Position numbers and translations under genes: made by a program. A stretch of 64,000 nt of DNA from Psococerastis gibbosa. Lineage: Eukaryota; Arthropoda; Insecta; Psocodea; Psocidae. Below, one piece after another: positions 43,023 to 53,766 of this stretch. The stretch's first letter is position 1, and every line of letters begins with the position of its first letter. The stretch is taken from NCBI GenBank assembly GCA_963971405.1, contig OZ020490.1, positions 33,877,464 through 33,941,463 on the forward strand, in the 5' to 3' direction. Under the pieces are notes generated by a model. The model did not search any database. It had not been told where the DNA came from and worked only from the letters and a program-made list of their open reading frames with translations.

Positions 43023-43358
43023 TTTATAAATGACTTTTTGTTCTATTACTAAGCGCAGTCCAGCCGAGTTAGGGCTTTAAAGCTCTTTCTTACTCTCAAC
43101 TAGGAAGGCCCGGGACCGCCTGCTTTACATGCCGTCCAAAGTATGGCCAGAAATGTAGCAGGTGTAGGACTCGAAACAACAACCTATTGGGTGAAAGTCG
43201 CAGTCCGTACTAGAGGCGTAATGTTTTAGAATGATGGCGGGGGCAAAACTAAGTAGACCCAACAGGAGCGGGGGGGGGGGGGCAAGTTGGGCCGTGCCCC
43301 CCCCCCCCCCCCCAATTTTACGCCCCTGGTCCATACCACTACTCTATGACTCCTTATT
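43023..43358 (-). repeat. SINE-A copy, minus strand, interrupted
   Basis: 3' body GTTAGGGCTTTAAAGC and GGCCCGGGACCGCCTGC. B box with one change (GGACTCGAAAC). The 5' end (CCATACCACTACTCTATGAC) is pushed downstream by a 118-bp hAT insertion. Confidence 0.82.
43211..43328. mobile_element. 118-bp hAT MITE inside a SINE-A
   Basis: Ends TAGAGGCGTAA and inverse TTACGCCCCTG. Flanks GTCCGTAC (43203-43210) and GTCCATAC (43329-43336) differ at one base. The SINE reads on correctly across the insertion when the extra octamer is removed. 13-G and 16-C runs dominate the interior, so the 67- and 69-codon frames here are artefacts. Confidence 0.9.
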
Positions 43359-43365
43359 AGTAATT

Positions 43366-44935
43366 AGTGTTACCGTTCTAGAGTCACTATTTCCTCCCCA
43401 TAACTCCCATTATTTCCAAATAATTATTGAATGAAAGATAAGAGGGACTTTTCGCGTTGCATCGTCAGTAGTCAACGACTGTTTATTTACATACGCGGCA
43501 GCATTCGGCACGCGGTCAATGAAGGATGCGACTGTAAACATTGCGGCCTACACTGCTGACCTCTATTGTTTACTTCCTCAAACTGCGTTGTCTCTGCCGA
43601 AGGACAAGAAACTATTTAGGCCCTGTTTAGTCTCACATCTGGTTGGTCACGTGACATGAATGACGTCACTTACGATTGCGTAAATGTAGGCTATAATTTA
43701 TTATTGCATAAAATTTACATTGAAGAAATTGAATTGAAATACGACTTTTTTGAAAAACCAAACGGCGAACAATAAGACTATATAGTCTTGTTTTCATGCT
43801 AACCCTAAAAAAATATTGCATTAATGATAATTGCTTAAAATTAAATAGAGAATATAAAAGAAAGGAAGAGAGGAAAAAAAGGATAAAATATATGGGGGGG
43901 GGGGAGAGATTTTGGCTGACATGGTCCTTTTTGCACAGAGTAGTAGTTAGTGTAGGAAAAATATCTTTCGACTCTGGCCGATCAGGTGTAGGGAAATTCC
44001 ATGCAAGCTCAGACTCCGCTTTTCCTTTAGTTCTCTAAGCTATGTATGTAATTAAAAATAAAAAAAACACTACATTCTTTTCCCGACCACAACATTAACG
44101 CACAAAACACAAGATGAAACACCCTAAAAGGGAGGCATTGTGGAGTATCTCACGCGGTTTCGAGATATCCGTGTTCAAAGCAAGAACAGCAATATCCATA
44201 TAGTTGGCCATATTCTTCTATCAAAGATTGGCGATCATCATGGCAACTGTATTCATCATTAAACAAGTAAGCACGTAGGTAAAGTACTTCGGACTCCCCA
44301 AAAGGAAGTCAAGTATGTAGAGTCATGACCACTGTACTGTACGCCTCTGAGACCAATAAGATTTTACTCAGAAACCCAGCTATTTTGAAGATATTGGCCA
44401 TAGCTTCTTGAACCACAGTAGGCTTAAGAGTATACGATACGCTACGATAGGACCCCAATTAACAAAAAAATACTATCTCCATGAAAATAAGTTTTTTTAC
44501 TGGCAACAGACCTTGTGACTGAATGTTTGGGGAGCTTGTAAAATGAAGGGAAGAAACGTGCCGGTGACGTAATGCAAGGTTATCTTACAAGGCAAGAATT
44601 TTAAAGAGCGCCCTCATGAAGTCTTGTATAGGCTAAGAATAGTCATTTAAAAATTTAAATTACAGGCCAGATGTCCGTTTCTTGGATAAAAGAGTGGCAT
44701 AAGTAAGTGCAACTTCTGGAACTAGTCCAATAAAAACGCTCGAAATGGGAGAGAAATCTACTTTTTCAGTCATGGTCAAAGTTTTTTAAAGCTTTTGGAC
44801 CTTCTTAACGATGGTAATTAGAAGAGAAGACACGCCTGTGGTTTGCTTATTCTAGAGATAAACGATAGACCTCCGTTGCACTACAAAAGTCCAAGCACTG
44901 ATCGACAATACTGTTTCTTAACCACTCCTGCAGCC
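43366..44935. other. No gene recognised; one RTE-like tail
   Basis: Minus-strand RTE-A tail at 44219-44250 (TCAAAGATTGGCGATCATCA). A short frame at 43796-44038 is A/G-rich and without motif. Nothing else nameable. Confidence 0.4.
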
Positions 44936-44937
44936 CA

Positions 44938-45665
44938 ATCATAGCGATTATAATACCGGGGTTTATAATACCCTGGTATTATAAACCCACCCATGGTGTC
45001 CACCTGACGTCTGACGTCACTGGAGGTGAGTTAAATTATAGATAGGTTGGTCAGACCAACACATTACCACACAGTAATAATGGCAATGCACGAAATGCAT
45101 TTTCTATCATTTTCTCAAAAAAACATTTTTTGCACAAAACCAAATCGTTTTTTTGGAAATTAACCTGTCCGGTTTCGTTACCCAATTCAACACCAAAAAC
45201 ATGCCTGAAGGTAGAAATCATGGATAGAAAGGTTTCGCAGAAAAATTATTTTTTAGTCATTTTTCATTAAAATGTATAGTTATTTTTATTTTTTAACTCC
45301 AGAAGCAAGCTATCAAGGGGCAAGCGACCCCACGCATTTTATTAACATTAATAACGACTACAATATATGTGAATTTAAAATAAATCATTGGAGTCGTGAA
45401 AATAAAACCCCCCAAAATTGAGTTAGCCAAAAAAAAAAAAAAAAAAATGACCCGAGGTATGATTTTTGTGAACCTACATGCTAAATTTCATCAAAATCGA
45501 CAAAGAAATTTGCCCGGAAATCGATGAACAGACAGAGTGACAGACAGACATTTCGTAAAAACCACTTTTTTGGGTTCCTCAAAACGAATAAATCCGTTGA
45601 AATTTCGGAATCGAAAATGTCGACCATCACAAAGCTTTCCTTTATGCTACGTATAAATTGGAAAG
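44938..45665 (+). repeat. M4-like fragment followed by an R1 copy
   Basis: AATCATAGCGATTATAATAC (to about 44990) resembles M4. R1 follows: CACCTGACGTCTGACGTCAC, CCCAGAAGC-like block, TGAACAGACAGAGTGACAGA, ending TACGTATAAATTGGAAAGC. Confidence 0.68.
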
Positions 45666-45774
45666 CAACCAGATAATTTTACAATAGAAAGTGCTACATT
45701 CAAAATTTGTTAGTTTAGAGTTTTAACCCCAGGAGTAAGTTAACACCAATCGCCATAATCGGCCCACTGCTATA

Positions 45775-46130
45775 TGGCTGAGCTGCAGGCTACAGGAGTC
45801 GCTGGTTGCTGATAGCAAAAAGGCTAACAGATATGGTGGCTAGCTGCCAATATAACGAATAAGCAGTCCCAGACTAAGCAGCGGCATAATCAGAGGGTGT
45901 GGTGGCAAGTCTGGTGGTGCAGAAAAGGCCATAGTAGCCCGAGGATGGCTATGTGACGGGGCGAATAGTTGCCGCCACTAAATAAGCAACCACTACTAGG
46001 GCACTCGTTTGTCCTGGGGTTGGGCCCCGAAGGCAGAGGAACTCAATAAAGAGTCAACGGCACAAGGATGCAGAAGGCAACGGGAAACCACTGCATTACA
46101 ATTGCTAGTACAGTCATCATGACTAAGTAC
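45775..46130 (+). repeat. Repeat D, longer version
   Basis: 46010-46120 is D (CGTTTGTCCTGGGGTTGG, GATGCAGAAGGCAACGG, CATTACAATTGCTAG). The upstream 45775-45960 (GCTGAGCTGCAGGC, GTCTGGTGGTGCAG) may be its 5' body but has no second copy here. Confidence 0.5.
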
Positions 46131-46149
46131 ATTCGATACTCTACATCCT

Positions 46150-46342
46150 TCATTTTCTTTGGGGGGGGGGGGTGCCCTAAGTCCAAAAAAAATTTAACGT
46201 AATTTATTAATGAAAATCCATTCGATCCAGTGTTCAAACTCAAACAAATCCAATTATTCAAACAATACAGGTTTACATAAAAAATATTTCGGGGGGGGGG
46301 GGGGTCCGGACCCCTTGGACCACCCACCTGGGCACGGCCATA
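46150..46342. mobile_element. Probable hAT MITE, right end GGGCACGGCC family, left end unclear
   Basis: Two G runs, GGTCCGGACCCC, and the right end CCTGGGCACGGCC, as in 51799-51971. No convincing left TIR or TSD. Confidence 0.4.
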
Positions 46343-46835
46343 CATCTAATGCCAATATTAATAAGCAAGTTAAGAGTTTTAACTGACCTAAAGCCGTAAC
46401 ATCAAGGATAAAAAGGTGTCCCGGATGGTCCGATCCACCCTTTAAATAGTAATTATAGTACAAACCAGTATGGTGAGTATATTATCAATATGATGTACGA
46501 TAAAGTGTATCAGGAAGGTCAGATGCATCAAAGTTCCGAAGCATTGAAATTTTCCGCGCTTGACTTATTGTAACTAGACCGCAAACTCAACTATAAGCTC
46601 ATTAACAATACCAGTCAATTAAGGATTGATGAAGTCACCAACCAGAGTTTTTTAATATAGATAGCTCGTAAATTGATTAGGTCTATCAGAAGGGTTACCA
46701 TGCCTACTACTGATAGTAAGGATAATTATGATAATTTTGCGGATAAATTACTTTCTAACTTTTTACGGACTTGTTTTCATTTCCTGGTTCCTTTTCTGCG
46801 GAAGCTTGTAGGCTGTTTTCCATTAATGTAGATAA

Positions 46836-46908
46836 CAGGCGCGGATCGACGGGGGGGGGGGGTTATGGTGGCTATAGCTCTAGATCCTAGATTCTAGATC
46901 CACGCCTG
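46836..46908. mobile_element. 73-bp hAT MITE
   Basis: CAGGCGCGGATCGACG and inverse CTAGATCCACGCCTG. Flanks GTAGATAA (46828-46835) and GTAGATAT (46909-46916) match at 7 of 8. Same TIR family as 3222-3484, but with almost no interior beyond the G run. Confidence 0.83.
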
Positions 46909-46937
46909 GTAGATATCGTGCAACAATCTACAACGAA

Positions 46938-47240
46938 CATTCTTTTTCTTCTTCTTCTTTATCCAGTTACAGCAATCCTGGCACGCCCTCTTCAGCTCCA
47001 CGTATGTATTGGCCCCTACATCCTCCATCACTTGCTGTAGATATTCTTTTCTGGGCGTCCAGCTCGGTTGACGCCTTCTATCTCTCTATGATGCAGCTTA
47101 CGAAGTTTTCGAGTCGGAGCATGTGTCCAATCCATTGAGCACATCTTGTACTTATATCGATGCAACCAGAGTTAAATTGCTTTCTCTAATTCTGGTTAGA
47201 ACCTCCACATTTGTAAAACGGGCTAGCCATTGCAGTATGT
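46938..47240 (-). pseudogene. RTE-like retrotransposon 3' end, minus strand
   Basis: On the minus strand the frame pattern includes GHMLRLENF-like, HRE(I)EGVN and GRPEKNIYSK words and ends in GAAGAAGAAGAAAAAG (plus strand TTCTTCTTCTTC at 46948). It parallels the tail at 50101-50320. Confidence 0.5.
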
Positions 47241-47496
47241 GATTGGCATTTGGCGTCGTCAGAGACAACAAACGGGCTACAGTCAGGAGGTTGCATGGAG
47301 GGGAATCCTCCCAAAACGTGGAAGAAGTCTTTGTTTGTCTGCGGCTAAGTTTTAATAAACCACAAAGCTAGGGAAATCATATGAAAATTATTTTTAGTAC
47401 TTATCATTTTTGATACATGGTCAGAAAGCGGTCAAAAACTAAGAATGCGTAGGGAACTAGACCTAGAACAGGACTTATTCATTTTCAGGAATAACC

Positions 47497-47528
47497 CTGA
47501 TGATGGGAGTAGCACCCACTCCCGAAAC
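47497..47528 (+). other. Hammerhead-ribozyme-like motif, imperfect
   Basis: CTGATGA is followed by one extra T, then GGGAGT, a 7-nt loop, ACTCCC and GAAAC. The stem is perfect, and the two conserved boxes have the order of a hammerhead core. The extra T before the stem, and no obvious stem III with a cleavage site, argue against activity. Confidence 0.3.
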
Positions 47529-47575
47529 GTTGCCGCCCTAATTGTTCGGTAATTGTGGGGCCCTGCCTCTAACGG

Positions 47576-48125
47576 CTATTTACACAGCAGGCAATAGTTA
47601 ATTTGTCAACTGCCTCTTTTCAGCCTGTTCCAAAGCAATGGAAATCGATCATAAAGCATTGTCAATGATATTTCTGATACATGGTCAAAGGTACCATACG
47701 GTCAGGAGGCTGCGTGGAAGAAGAGACTGCTCACAGTCTTGGAAGAAGCATTTGACTATTGACACAGCAGGCAATAGTTAATTTGTCTACTGCCTCTTTT
47801 CATTCTATTCCAAAGCAATGGAAATCGGTCAGGAAGCATTGTCAGTGATATTTCTGAGACATGGTCAAAGGTACCATACGGTCAGAAGGATGCGTGGAAG
47901 AAGGGACTGCTCACAGACCTGGAAGAAGCATTTGACTATTGACACAGCAGGTAATAGTTAATTTGTCTACTGTCTCCTTTCATTCGGACCGAAAGCAACG
48001 GAAATGGATCACAAAGCGTTGTCAGTGATATTTCTGACACATGGTCAATGGTAACATACGGTCAAGAGGATGCGAGGAAGAAGGGACTGCTCACAGACCT
48101 GGAAGAAACATTTGACCTCGTAAGG
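47576..48125. repeat. Tandem array, three 180-bp units
   Basis: ACACAGCAGGCAATAGTTAA recurs at about 47580, 47760 and 47940 (last with GTAATAG). Each unit then has AAAGCAATGGAAAT, ATTTCTGASACATGGTCAA and GGAAGAAGCATTTGAC. Regular 180-bp spacing and ~90% visual identity. A half-related block precedes it at 47265-47345. Confidence 0.82.
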
Positions 48126-48129
48126 CCGG

Positions 48130-49395
48130 CCGACATTGAATGAGACTCAGCTGGCGCGGCATGCCTGGCACCAGCCTACTACGCAATTTGTCTAACAGAA
48201 TGTGCCAGATTTCGACCATCACCAGCTGTGAGGTTTTCAAGATTCCCTGATTTCGCCGCACTTCCTAAATAGTACCCTTAAAAAATGGACACAGTTTTTT
48301 TTGGTAAGCGGTTCTCAATATTTAGTAGGTACGTGGAGCCCAGGTCACCAACTTGGGGTGGCACACAAGCAAGTTAAAATTGTGCTGTATATTGTCGGAG
48401 GTTTGTGGAGGGCTTAAGATTAAAAATGTGTTCATTTGATAATGACATGAACTGAATTTAATTAGGGCCATTTTTGAGAAAACATTTTCCCGTTTTTGGG
48501 GGGATTTTAAACCCCCAAAAACAACTTTGTCCAGAAAATGAAAAAAAAAACACCGTGAACAATATTTTTGTGAACCTACAAACATGCTGAATCTTTTTAT
48601 CTTAAGAATTTAATTTAATTTATAAACTAACAGATTTAGGGCTTATTCAGCGGTATCCATTCTAAGCAATATCTACGGTTAGCTTCCTATTAAAGTTTAA
48701 ACTTGCCACTTGTCAGCACCAATCGACTACATTGAGCAACATTTTGTCTTGTCTCTAACGTCATTCTAATCAAGTGACCTTTGTCTCTGGAATTGCCAGC
48801 AATGGCCTTATCTCCTGCGTTAGAGAACCCCCGCAGTAGTCTCTTCCTAACATCTAAACCTAGTACGAAAAGCTCCATAATGAAAAGAAGACCTCAAACG
48901 AGGGAAACGACATTTTTCTTACAAAACATATTGTTCAACTAGTAATGATGGTTTGAGCATTACCATAGGCCATAGGGTCATTCAAACAATCGTTCGCAGT
49001 TTTGCGGGGGGTCCCTTTACCCTCACTTCCGCTAATGTTGGTGATTGTTTTTTTACTCGAATTTTATGAATCAATACACAACCTGGTTTAACCGAGGATC
49101 ACTCTCCCTGCTGATCTGTCGGTCAATTGAGTACATGCCTGTTTACCTTAAGCTAGGGTTGTTGGTGCTTCGGTATTTCGATAGCTGGGGAGTGAGGATA
49201 TTTTTTAATATTTTTGGGGGGTTTTCTTCCTCCCCCAGACCGTCGACAGAAGGAATGACCTTAGAGATACGATATCCGACAGAAGGGAAGGACTATAATA
49301 TATCTCCCTAGTCACATTTGCATCTTCTCTTCGGGTTGAGCAAGTCTCAAATTGTGGATAAGGAGTAACTGTGCTAGTGGGTTTCATTTGCATTT
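48130..49395. other. No gene recognised
   Basis: Short frames on both strands lack motifs. 48420-48600 has R1-like words (AAAACGGGAAAATG-type and GTGAACCTACAAACATG), too weak to call. Confidence 0.4.
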
Positions 49396-49398
49396 TGC

Positions 49399-50722
49399 AG
49401 ATGTCAGTTCTTGTCAAAAAGCGCTCAGGGTTTTTACTAACATTAGTGGGTCGATTGAAGAAGTTAATTTTGTAATAGATTTTACTTCCTCTATAGTTTC
49501 AATAACAAGTTTTAATAAAACACTAACTTCATGTTCATGACAATTTTGAAATTTAATGTAAGTAGATGTCAGGCAACGTTTTCTGAGTATTTGGCAGCGT
49601 GTAAGACTCTGAGGAGGAAACCAAAGAATATGTGACCAGTAATACGTGTAGAGTAGATGTCAGTTCTTGTCAAAAGCGATCAGGGTTTTTAATAACATTA
49701 GGGGGTCACTTGGAAAATGTTAATTTTGTAACGGGTTTTAATAACTCCATAGTTTTAATAACAAGTTTTAATACAACACTAACTTCATGTTCATGACAAT
49801 TTTGAAATTTAACGTAAGTAGATGTCAGGCAACGTTTTCTGAGTATTTGGCAGCGTGTAAGACTCTGAGGAGGAAACCAAAGAATATGTGACCAGTAATA
49901 CGAGTAGAGTAGACGTCAGTTCCTGTCAAAAACGCTCAGGATTTTTAATAACATTGGTGGGTCACTTGGTAAAGTTAATTTTGTAACGGGTTTTAATAAT
50001 TCCATAGTTTCAATAACAAATTTTAATAAATCACTAATTTCTTATTTGTTCATGACAATTTTGAAATTTATTGTAATTTTAATAACTCCATAGTTTCAAT
50101 TCTTCTTCTTCTGGTGAACAACCCTCATGGGTTGGCTTGCAGCATTTGGCTCCGGCTCTTCCACTCCGATCTTTCCTCTGCCAGCCTCTTCAGTTGTCCA
50201 TACGTAGTACAGTTGAAGTCCCTGAGCAGCTGGTCCAGGTACTCATTACGGGGGCGGCCTACCGCGGCACCTCCATACATGTGCCCTTCCAGGATCGTGT
50301 GAAGTAGCCCATCATGGCATAACAAGTTTTAATAAAAAACTAACTTCATGTTCATGACAATTTTGAAATTTAACGTAAGTAGATGTCAGGCAACGTTTTT
50401 TGAGTATTTGGCAGCGTGTAAGACTTTGAGGAAGAAACCAAAGAATATATGACCAGTAATACGTGTAGAGTAGATGTCAGTTCTTGTCAAAAGCGCTCAG
50501 GATTTTTAATAACATTAGTGAAAAGTTAATTTTGTAACGGGTTTTAATAACTCCATAGTTTCAATAACAAATTTTAATAAATCACTAATTTCTTATTTGT
50601 TCATGACAATTTTGAAATTTAACGTAAGTAGATGTCAGGCAACGTTTTCTGAGTATTTGGCAGCGTGTAAGACTTTGAGGAAGAAACCAAAGAATATATG
50701 TGACCAGTAATACGTGTCGAGT
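49399..50722. repeat. Tandem array, 256-bp units, four to five copies
   Basis: AGATGTCAGTTCTTGTCAAA starts units at 49399, 49655, 49911 (AGACGTCAGTTCCTG) and 50472. Shared words are TTTTAATAACATTAG, CATGACAATTTTGAAATTTA, CAGGCAACGTTTTCTGAGTA and AATATGTGACCAGTAATACG. The third unit is broken by a retrotransposon tail (50101-50320) and a local duplication. The array ends at 50722. Confidence 0.88.
50101..50320 (-). pseudogene. RTE-like retrotransposon 3' end inserted in the 256-bp array
   Basis: The minus-strand frame (50325 to 50125) reads LCHDGLLHTILEGHMYG, then GRPRNEYLDQLLRDFNC and a stop. The tail on that strand is CCAGAAGAAGAAGA. The array words CATAGTTTCAAT and AACAAGTTTTAAT are adjacent in other units, which gives the empty site and fixes the insert edges at 50101 and 50320. 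No long TSD. It is open for ~65 codons, so fairly young. Confidence 0.8.
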
Positions 50723-51798
50723 AGATGTCAGGGAGTTACGCGTTACGCAACAGTCCCCATTACTGATAAGAAGTACACTATCGCTCCAACCTCGATAAAA
50801 AAACGATGGATTTACATCTTCACAAGAGTTTACCCTGTCACAGTCATCCTAGATACTTCCAACGGCCTTTTTTGCGTCGTAGTTTACGTCTTTCCTGACA
50901 TAACTGGCGAATGAGTCTATTTCTTAAACCCATTTACGCTCAAAAGCGACTTTAAGCGACAAAAACATAAAGCAGTCGCAGCCGTTTTATGCTTGTACAT
51001 AGTGGTACGGTATTTTCAGCCTACTTCAGGAATTCGACTTTTAGAGCCCATTTATACACAGTGATTTCTCAAGCGACAAAAACATAATATAAACTTGGCT
51101 GTTCTGTGTTTACAGAATAAGGCAGTGTCTGTTAAAATTCCCATAAAATGACACTTCACACTGCGCAAACATACAAATAGCAAGCAAATAGCAAGACTAC
51201 GTTATTGTCGCTCAAAAAATAATAAATTGGTGCTAAAATGGCTCCTAAGTCGGGGCCCCTTTGGGCTTTGGCTCCATGAGGGGGTGGGAGGTTGTTTCGG
51301 GCTCCAAACCGAGAAGATTTATTTTCTAAGGTTTCCCATAATTATTTGTGGTTAAAATTAAAATAGAATAATGACTAATTTTAGTGCACAAAATAAAAGC
51401 AGCAATTATATTATTACAGGGTTTCCTTTAGTAAACTTTCCCCCGGGGAGGGGGGAGGGGGGATTGAGGGGGGTCCGGGCCAACTCTGAGCAGGGGGGGG
51501 GGAGCTATTTCCGGCATTATTTATACTGATTTTATTTATATTTTATGCCAAATATTATTTAATTAAATAGAAACAGTTTGAATAGGACATGGGTATATTT
51601 GGCCTATTCCTGGTGTTTGAAGGATAGTGTAGGTACCCCATATGTGTAGTTTGGTGCAGACAGAACCTTATTATCGGTATAAAACCGCCTAGCTGTCTTA
51701 TAGCGGAATAATATAGGTGGGATTAAATGGTATTTAATATATCATGGCTCAACTAGTTAAGAATTAGGTCTTAGCTCCTTTATAGTAATGCAAGTGGT
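50723..51798. other. No gene recognised
   Basis: A/T-rich DNA with G-rich patches near 51440-51500. No motif-bearing frames. Confidence 0.4.
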
Positions 51799-51971
51799 CA
51801 TCGCCGTGCCCAGGGGTGGTCCATGGGGTCCGGACCCCCCCCCCCCCCCCCCCCGAGATCAATTTTTGTATGTAAACCTGTATGGTTGGAAGAATTTATC
51901 CATTAATAATTACATTTAAAAAAACTTTTGGACCTCCCCCCCCCCCGAAATAAAACCTGGGCACGGCCTTG
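51799..51971. mobile_element. hAT MITE, GGCCGTGCCCAGG family
   Basis: Left CATCGCCGTGCCCAGG, right inverse CCTGGGCACGGCCTTG. Flanks CAAGTGGT (51791-51798) and CAGGTGGT (51972-51979) match at 7 of 8. Contains a ~20-C run at left and an 11-C run at right. Confidence 0.85.
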
Positions 51972-52637
51972 CAGGTGGTCTTTGAGAAGGACACATGCGA
52001 CCTCCTTCACGATTTTTATCAAAGGAAAAAGTTTATTTTATTTGTGGAGCCACCCCGTGTTCATCCTCCGTCGAATTCGCTAGTGCCTATATAGAATGTA
52101 GGTGACCCCTATCAAGTAGAAAAAAAAAACTAATAAAAGCTGTGATAGCTATGGACGGAAATTTGACATACAAGTCCATATCTGAGGAGGGGGGGGGGCT
52201 CCCCAGTTCCCTACTTGAACTATTGCGGTCTCCTCACACGGTCTCTCCCCTCTTCCCCCAAGAGTTGTTTACCGGTATCTAGCCGAATATTATGCCGCTA
52301 CATCCCCATATGGCGTCCCGCGGAGCCAGATGGATTTTGTTTTCCCAGCCAAAGTAAGAAGGTTTTTTATATGCAAAACTGAGTTTTCTTATTAAAGCTT
52401 CCGCAATGTCGGCCAGATTTGGGGAAAACAGATAACTTGGCAAAATTTGAAATTTTCATTCAGAACTTATTGGCCTAAATGTAATTCAACAAAAGGGATA
52501 TTACATTTTCTTATGGAACATGCGATTCCGATTGTTTTAACAATAACTATTGGAAATTACTATAAGTAAAAGGGTCGTCCGAAACTATAATAATAATCAT
52601 TAAGATCCTGAAGGGCGTTATTGTAAACCTAAGCCTC

Positions 52638-52946
52638 CTTGAAGTGATTGCCGGCCGCCATACCACGTTGAATCCAGCGGACCAGAGCAGGTTCAAAGCT
52701 GCAGATAACTTGGTCGTGTGCACAGTGCAGGTAGGGGAACATGGTAGGACTTGTCCTGGTCACCTCCGAACTAATCGTGTGACTTCACTGTGTTTCCCAA
52801 GTGGTTCGGAATCCACTATAATCAGGAGGTCTACTGTCCTATGGGCTGACATAGGACAGTCACGTCGGGGTCGCTCTATGGACCCAAATATGAGGCCTAA
52901 GTCGTTATTAGCCCGACGGGCACTACTACTACTACTACTTGAAGTG
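52638..52946 (+). repeat. SINE-B1 copy, longest, 9-bp TSD
   Basis: 52647-52937 is flanked by CTTGAAGTG at 52638-52646 and 52938-52946. It has the standard head GAATCCAGCGGACCAGAGC and the T-arm-like hairpin. An extra ~70 bp (GGACAGTCACGTCGGGG to TTAGCCCGACGGG) precedes the (ACT)n tail; other copies lack it. The 155-codon frame spanning it is incidental. Confidence 0.85.
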
Positions 52947-52969
52947 GCTCAATGGTCCCTTGTCCAATG

Positions 52970-53161
52970 TCAAGCTACATCGGATACAAGCGCTAATGGA
53001 CAAGCTGTGGCCAGCTTACCATTGGTCCAGTGTAATAGGCATGACTTAACCAAGTACAGATGCGATTCGTCCCAAACTATTACTAAATTACATTTTAATG
53101 TAGTTCCTTAAGAGTGTACAACCCGTAGGAAAGTGGCAACCCGAAATTTAATACTTTTTAT
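52970..53161. repeat. Repeat F copy (minus) and a lone M1 left TIR
   Basis: GCTAATGGACAAGCTGTGGC and GCATGACTTAACCAAGTACA match 22.65-22.75 kb. TTAA at 53108-53111 is followed by GAGTGTACAACCCGTAGG and CGAAATTTAATACTTTTTAT, the M1 left end, which stops at about 53161. Confidence 0.6.
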
Positions 53162-53190
53162 TGCAGTGAAAACTTCTTTAGGCGCACCAC

Positions 53191-53766
53191 ATACAGATTT
53201 TAGCCGGGTAGTAAGTTGGGCTGGTTCGTCACCCGTGACGCTAGAAAGAAGAACGAAAAGAAATAGATAAGAAAGAAGTTAGAGTTAACTGAGTACTTCT
53301 TCAGGCGCACCACACGCAGATTTTAGCCGGGCAGTGAGTTGGTTTGGTTCGTGACGCCCCCCCTCCCGTGGCGCGACATGCTCGATGGGGTGCTTGAACA
53401 CCCCATTTAAATTTTAGCCGGGCAGTGAGTTGGGTTGGTTCGTGACGCCCCCCCCCCCCCGTGGCGCGCCATGCTCTATGGGGTGCCTGGACACTCCATT
53501 CAAATTTTAGCCGTGAGTTGGGTTGGTTCGTGACGGCCCCCCCGAGGCGCGCCATGCTCTATGGGGTGCCTGAAAACCCCATTTAAATTTTAGCCGGGCA
53601 GTGAGTTGGGTTGGTTCGTGACGCCCCCCCCCCCCCCGTGGCGCGCCATGCTCTATGGGGTGCCTGGACACTCCATTCAAATTTTAGCCGAGTTGGGTGT
53701 TGGTTCGTGACGGCCCCCCCATGGCGCGCCATGCTCTATGGGGTGCCTGAACATCCCATTTAAATT
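53191..53766. repeat. GC- and CpG-rich minisatellite, ~91-bp unit, five to six copies
   Basis: TTTTAGCCGGG(CAGTGAG) starts near 53191, 53321, 53412, 53505, 53588 and 53682, with spacings of 83-94 bp after the first. Each unit has TTGGTTCGTGACG, a C run of variable length, GTGGCGCGCCATGCTC and GGGGTGCCTG. The first unit is separated from the rest by unique sequence. An 84-codon minus-strand frame simply reads through the units. Confidence 0.85.

Noticed and set aside
43125..43434. Glycine/proline-rich small proteins
   Set aside because: They arise from translating G and C homopolymer runs inside hAT MITEs. The same happens near 8.5, 28.1, 37.5, 46.2 and 63.1 kb.
49399..50722. CRISPR array or phage-type repeat array
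   Set aside because: Units are long contiguous tandem repeats without spacers, in an evidently eukaryotic sequence.
53301..53555. Repeat-containing protein on the minus strand
   Set aside because: The frame only reads through minisatellite units of varying length and breaks in neighbouring units.
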